Assembly: GCA_029582165.1 (NCBI GenBank) | Contig: CM055870.1 | Coordinates: 3,187,332 to 3,251,331, forward strand | Length of the DNA: 64,000 nucleotides | Reading direction: 5' to 3' | Source: Portulaca oleracea | Taxonomy: Eukaryota; Streptophyta; Magnoliopsida; Caryophyllales; Portulacaceae | Shown here: piece after piece, positions 63,839 to 64,000 of the stretch | How the letters are laid out: each line of letters opens with the position of its first letter | Position numbering within the stretch: the first letter of the stretch is position 1 | Position numbers and translations under genes: made by a program | Notes under the pieces: model-generated | The model's input: the letters and a program-made list of their open reading frames with translations, nothing else | Database searches by the model: none | What the model was told of the DNA's origin: nothing

Positions 63839-64000
63839 AATATAGGCCAGTGTAAGGTTATGAGTTGGACCCCCTCAAATCCAGACAATCCAAACCTAGA
63901 ATCCTAAGCTCGGCCCATTTTCTAATCTGGATTTATCCAAACCTAGAACCCTAAACCTAAACAATTATGTATTTCTATAATAGTATCCATGAATAATACA

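Overview
The window is plant nuclear DNA, from a eudicot by the look of the genes. It is AT-rich, has intron-split genes with GT/AG borders, and is packed with plant-type transposable elements (Stowaway- and Harbinger-like MITEs, a Sirevirus-type Copia element, TRIM-like miniature LTR elements, LINE and SINE tails) plus a chloroplast-derived atpH fragment. I cannot name the species from sequence alone.

Six protein-coding genes can be supported. (1) Minus strand, running off the left edge: the N-terminal exons of a PTST/FLO6-like starch protein (1-1308). (2) Plus strand, 16069-23725: a four-exon NRT1/PTR (NPF2-like) transporter, 607 aa. (3) Plus strand, 37946-40881: a two-exon FKF1-type LOV/F-box/Kelch blue-light receptor, 639 aa, with evening elements and a G-box upstream. 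(4) Plus strand, 48392-51340: a four-exon GPI mannosyltransferase I (PIG-M/PNT1), 433 aa. (5, 6) Two tandem h-type thioredoxin paralogues about 6.6 kb apart, 53888-54838 (WCGPC active site) and 61478-62179 (WCAPC active site). All exon junctions of genes 2-6, and the exon 1-2 junction of gene 1, were joined by hand and keep frame.

Layout: 1.5-16 kb is a gene-free block of nested MITEs, a 5'-truncated LINE, an organelle-like segment, a foldback element and a small non-autonomous LTR element. 23.7-28.3 kb holds the plastid insertion, a probable solo LTR with a 5-bp target duplication and a MITE. 28,294-36,478 is one complete Copia element of the SIRE/Maximus lineage with ACTAT target duplications and a damaged gag-pol. 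41-47.6 kb holds an unusual CpG-rich hairpin cluster followed by a rearranged, duplicated, non-coding-looking region. 54.8-61.4 kb holds a TRIM element that was later partly copied in tandem. The right end holds a foldback element with an 8-bp target duplication.

The genes are functionally unrelated (starch, nitrate or other solute transport, photoperiod, GPI anchors, redox), as usual for a plant chromosome arm. No obviously new multi-gene system is visible. The most unusual items are the ACGCGT hairpin cluster at 42.73-42.81 kb with the duplicated region behind it, the WCAPC thioredoxin copy, the GC-rich Kelch half of FKF1, and facing GA and CT repeats around exon 1 of the transporter.
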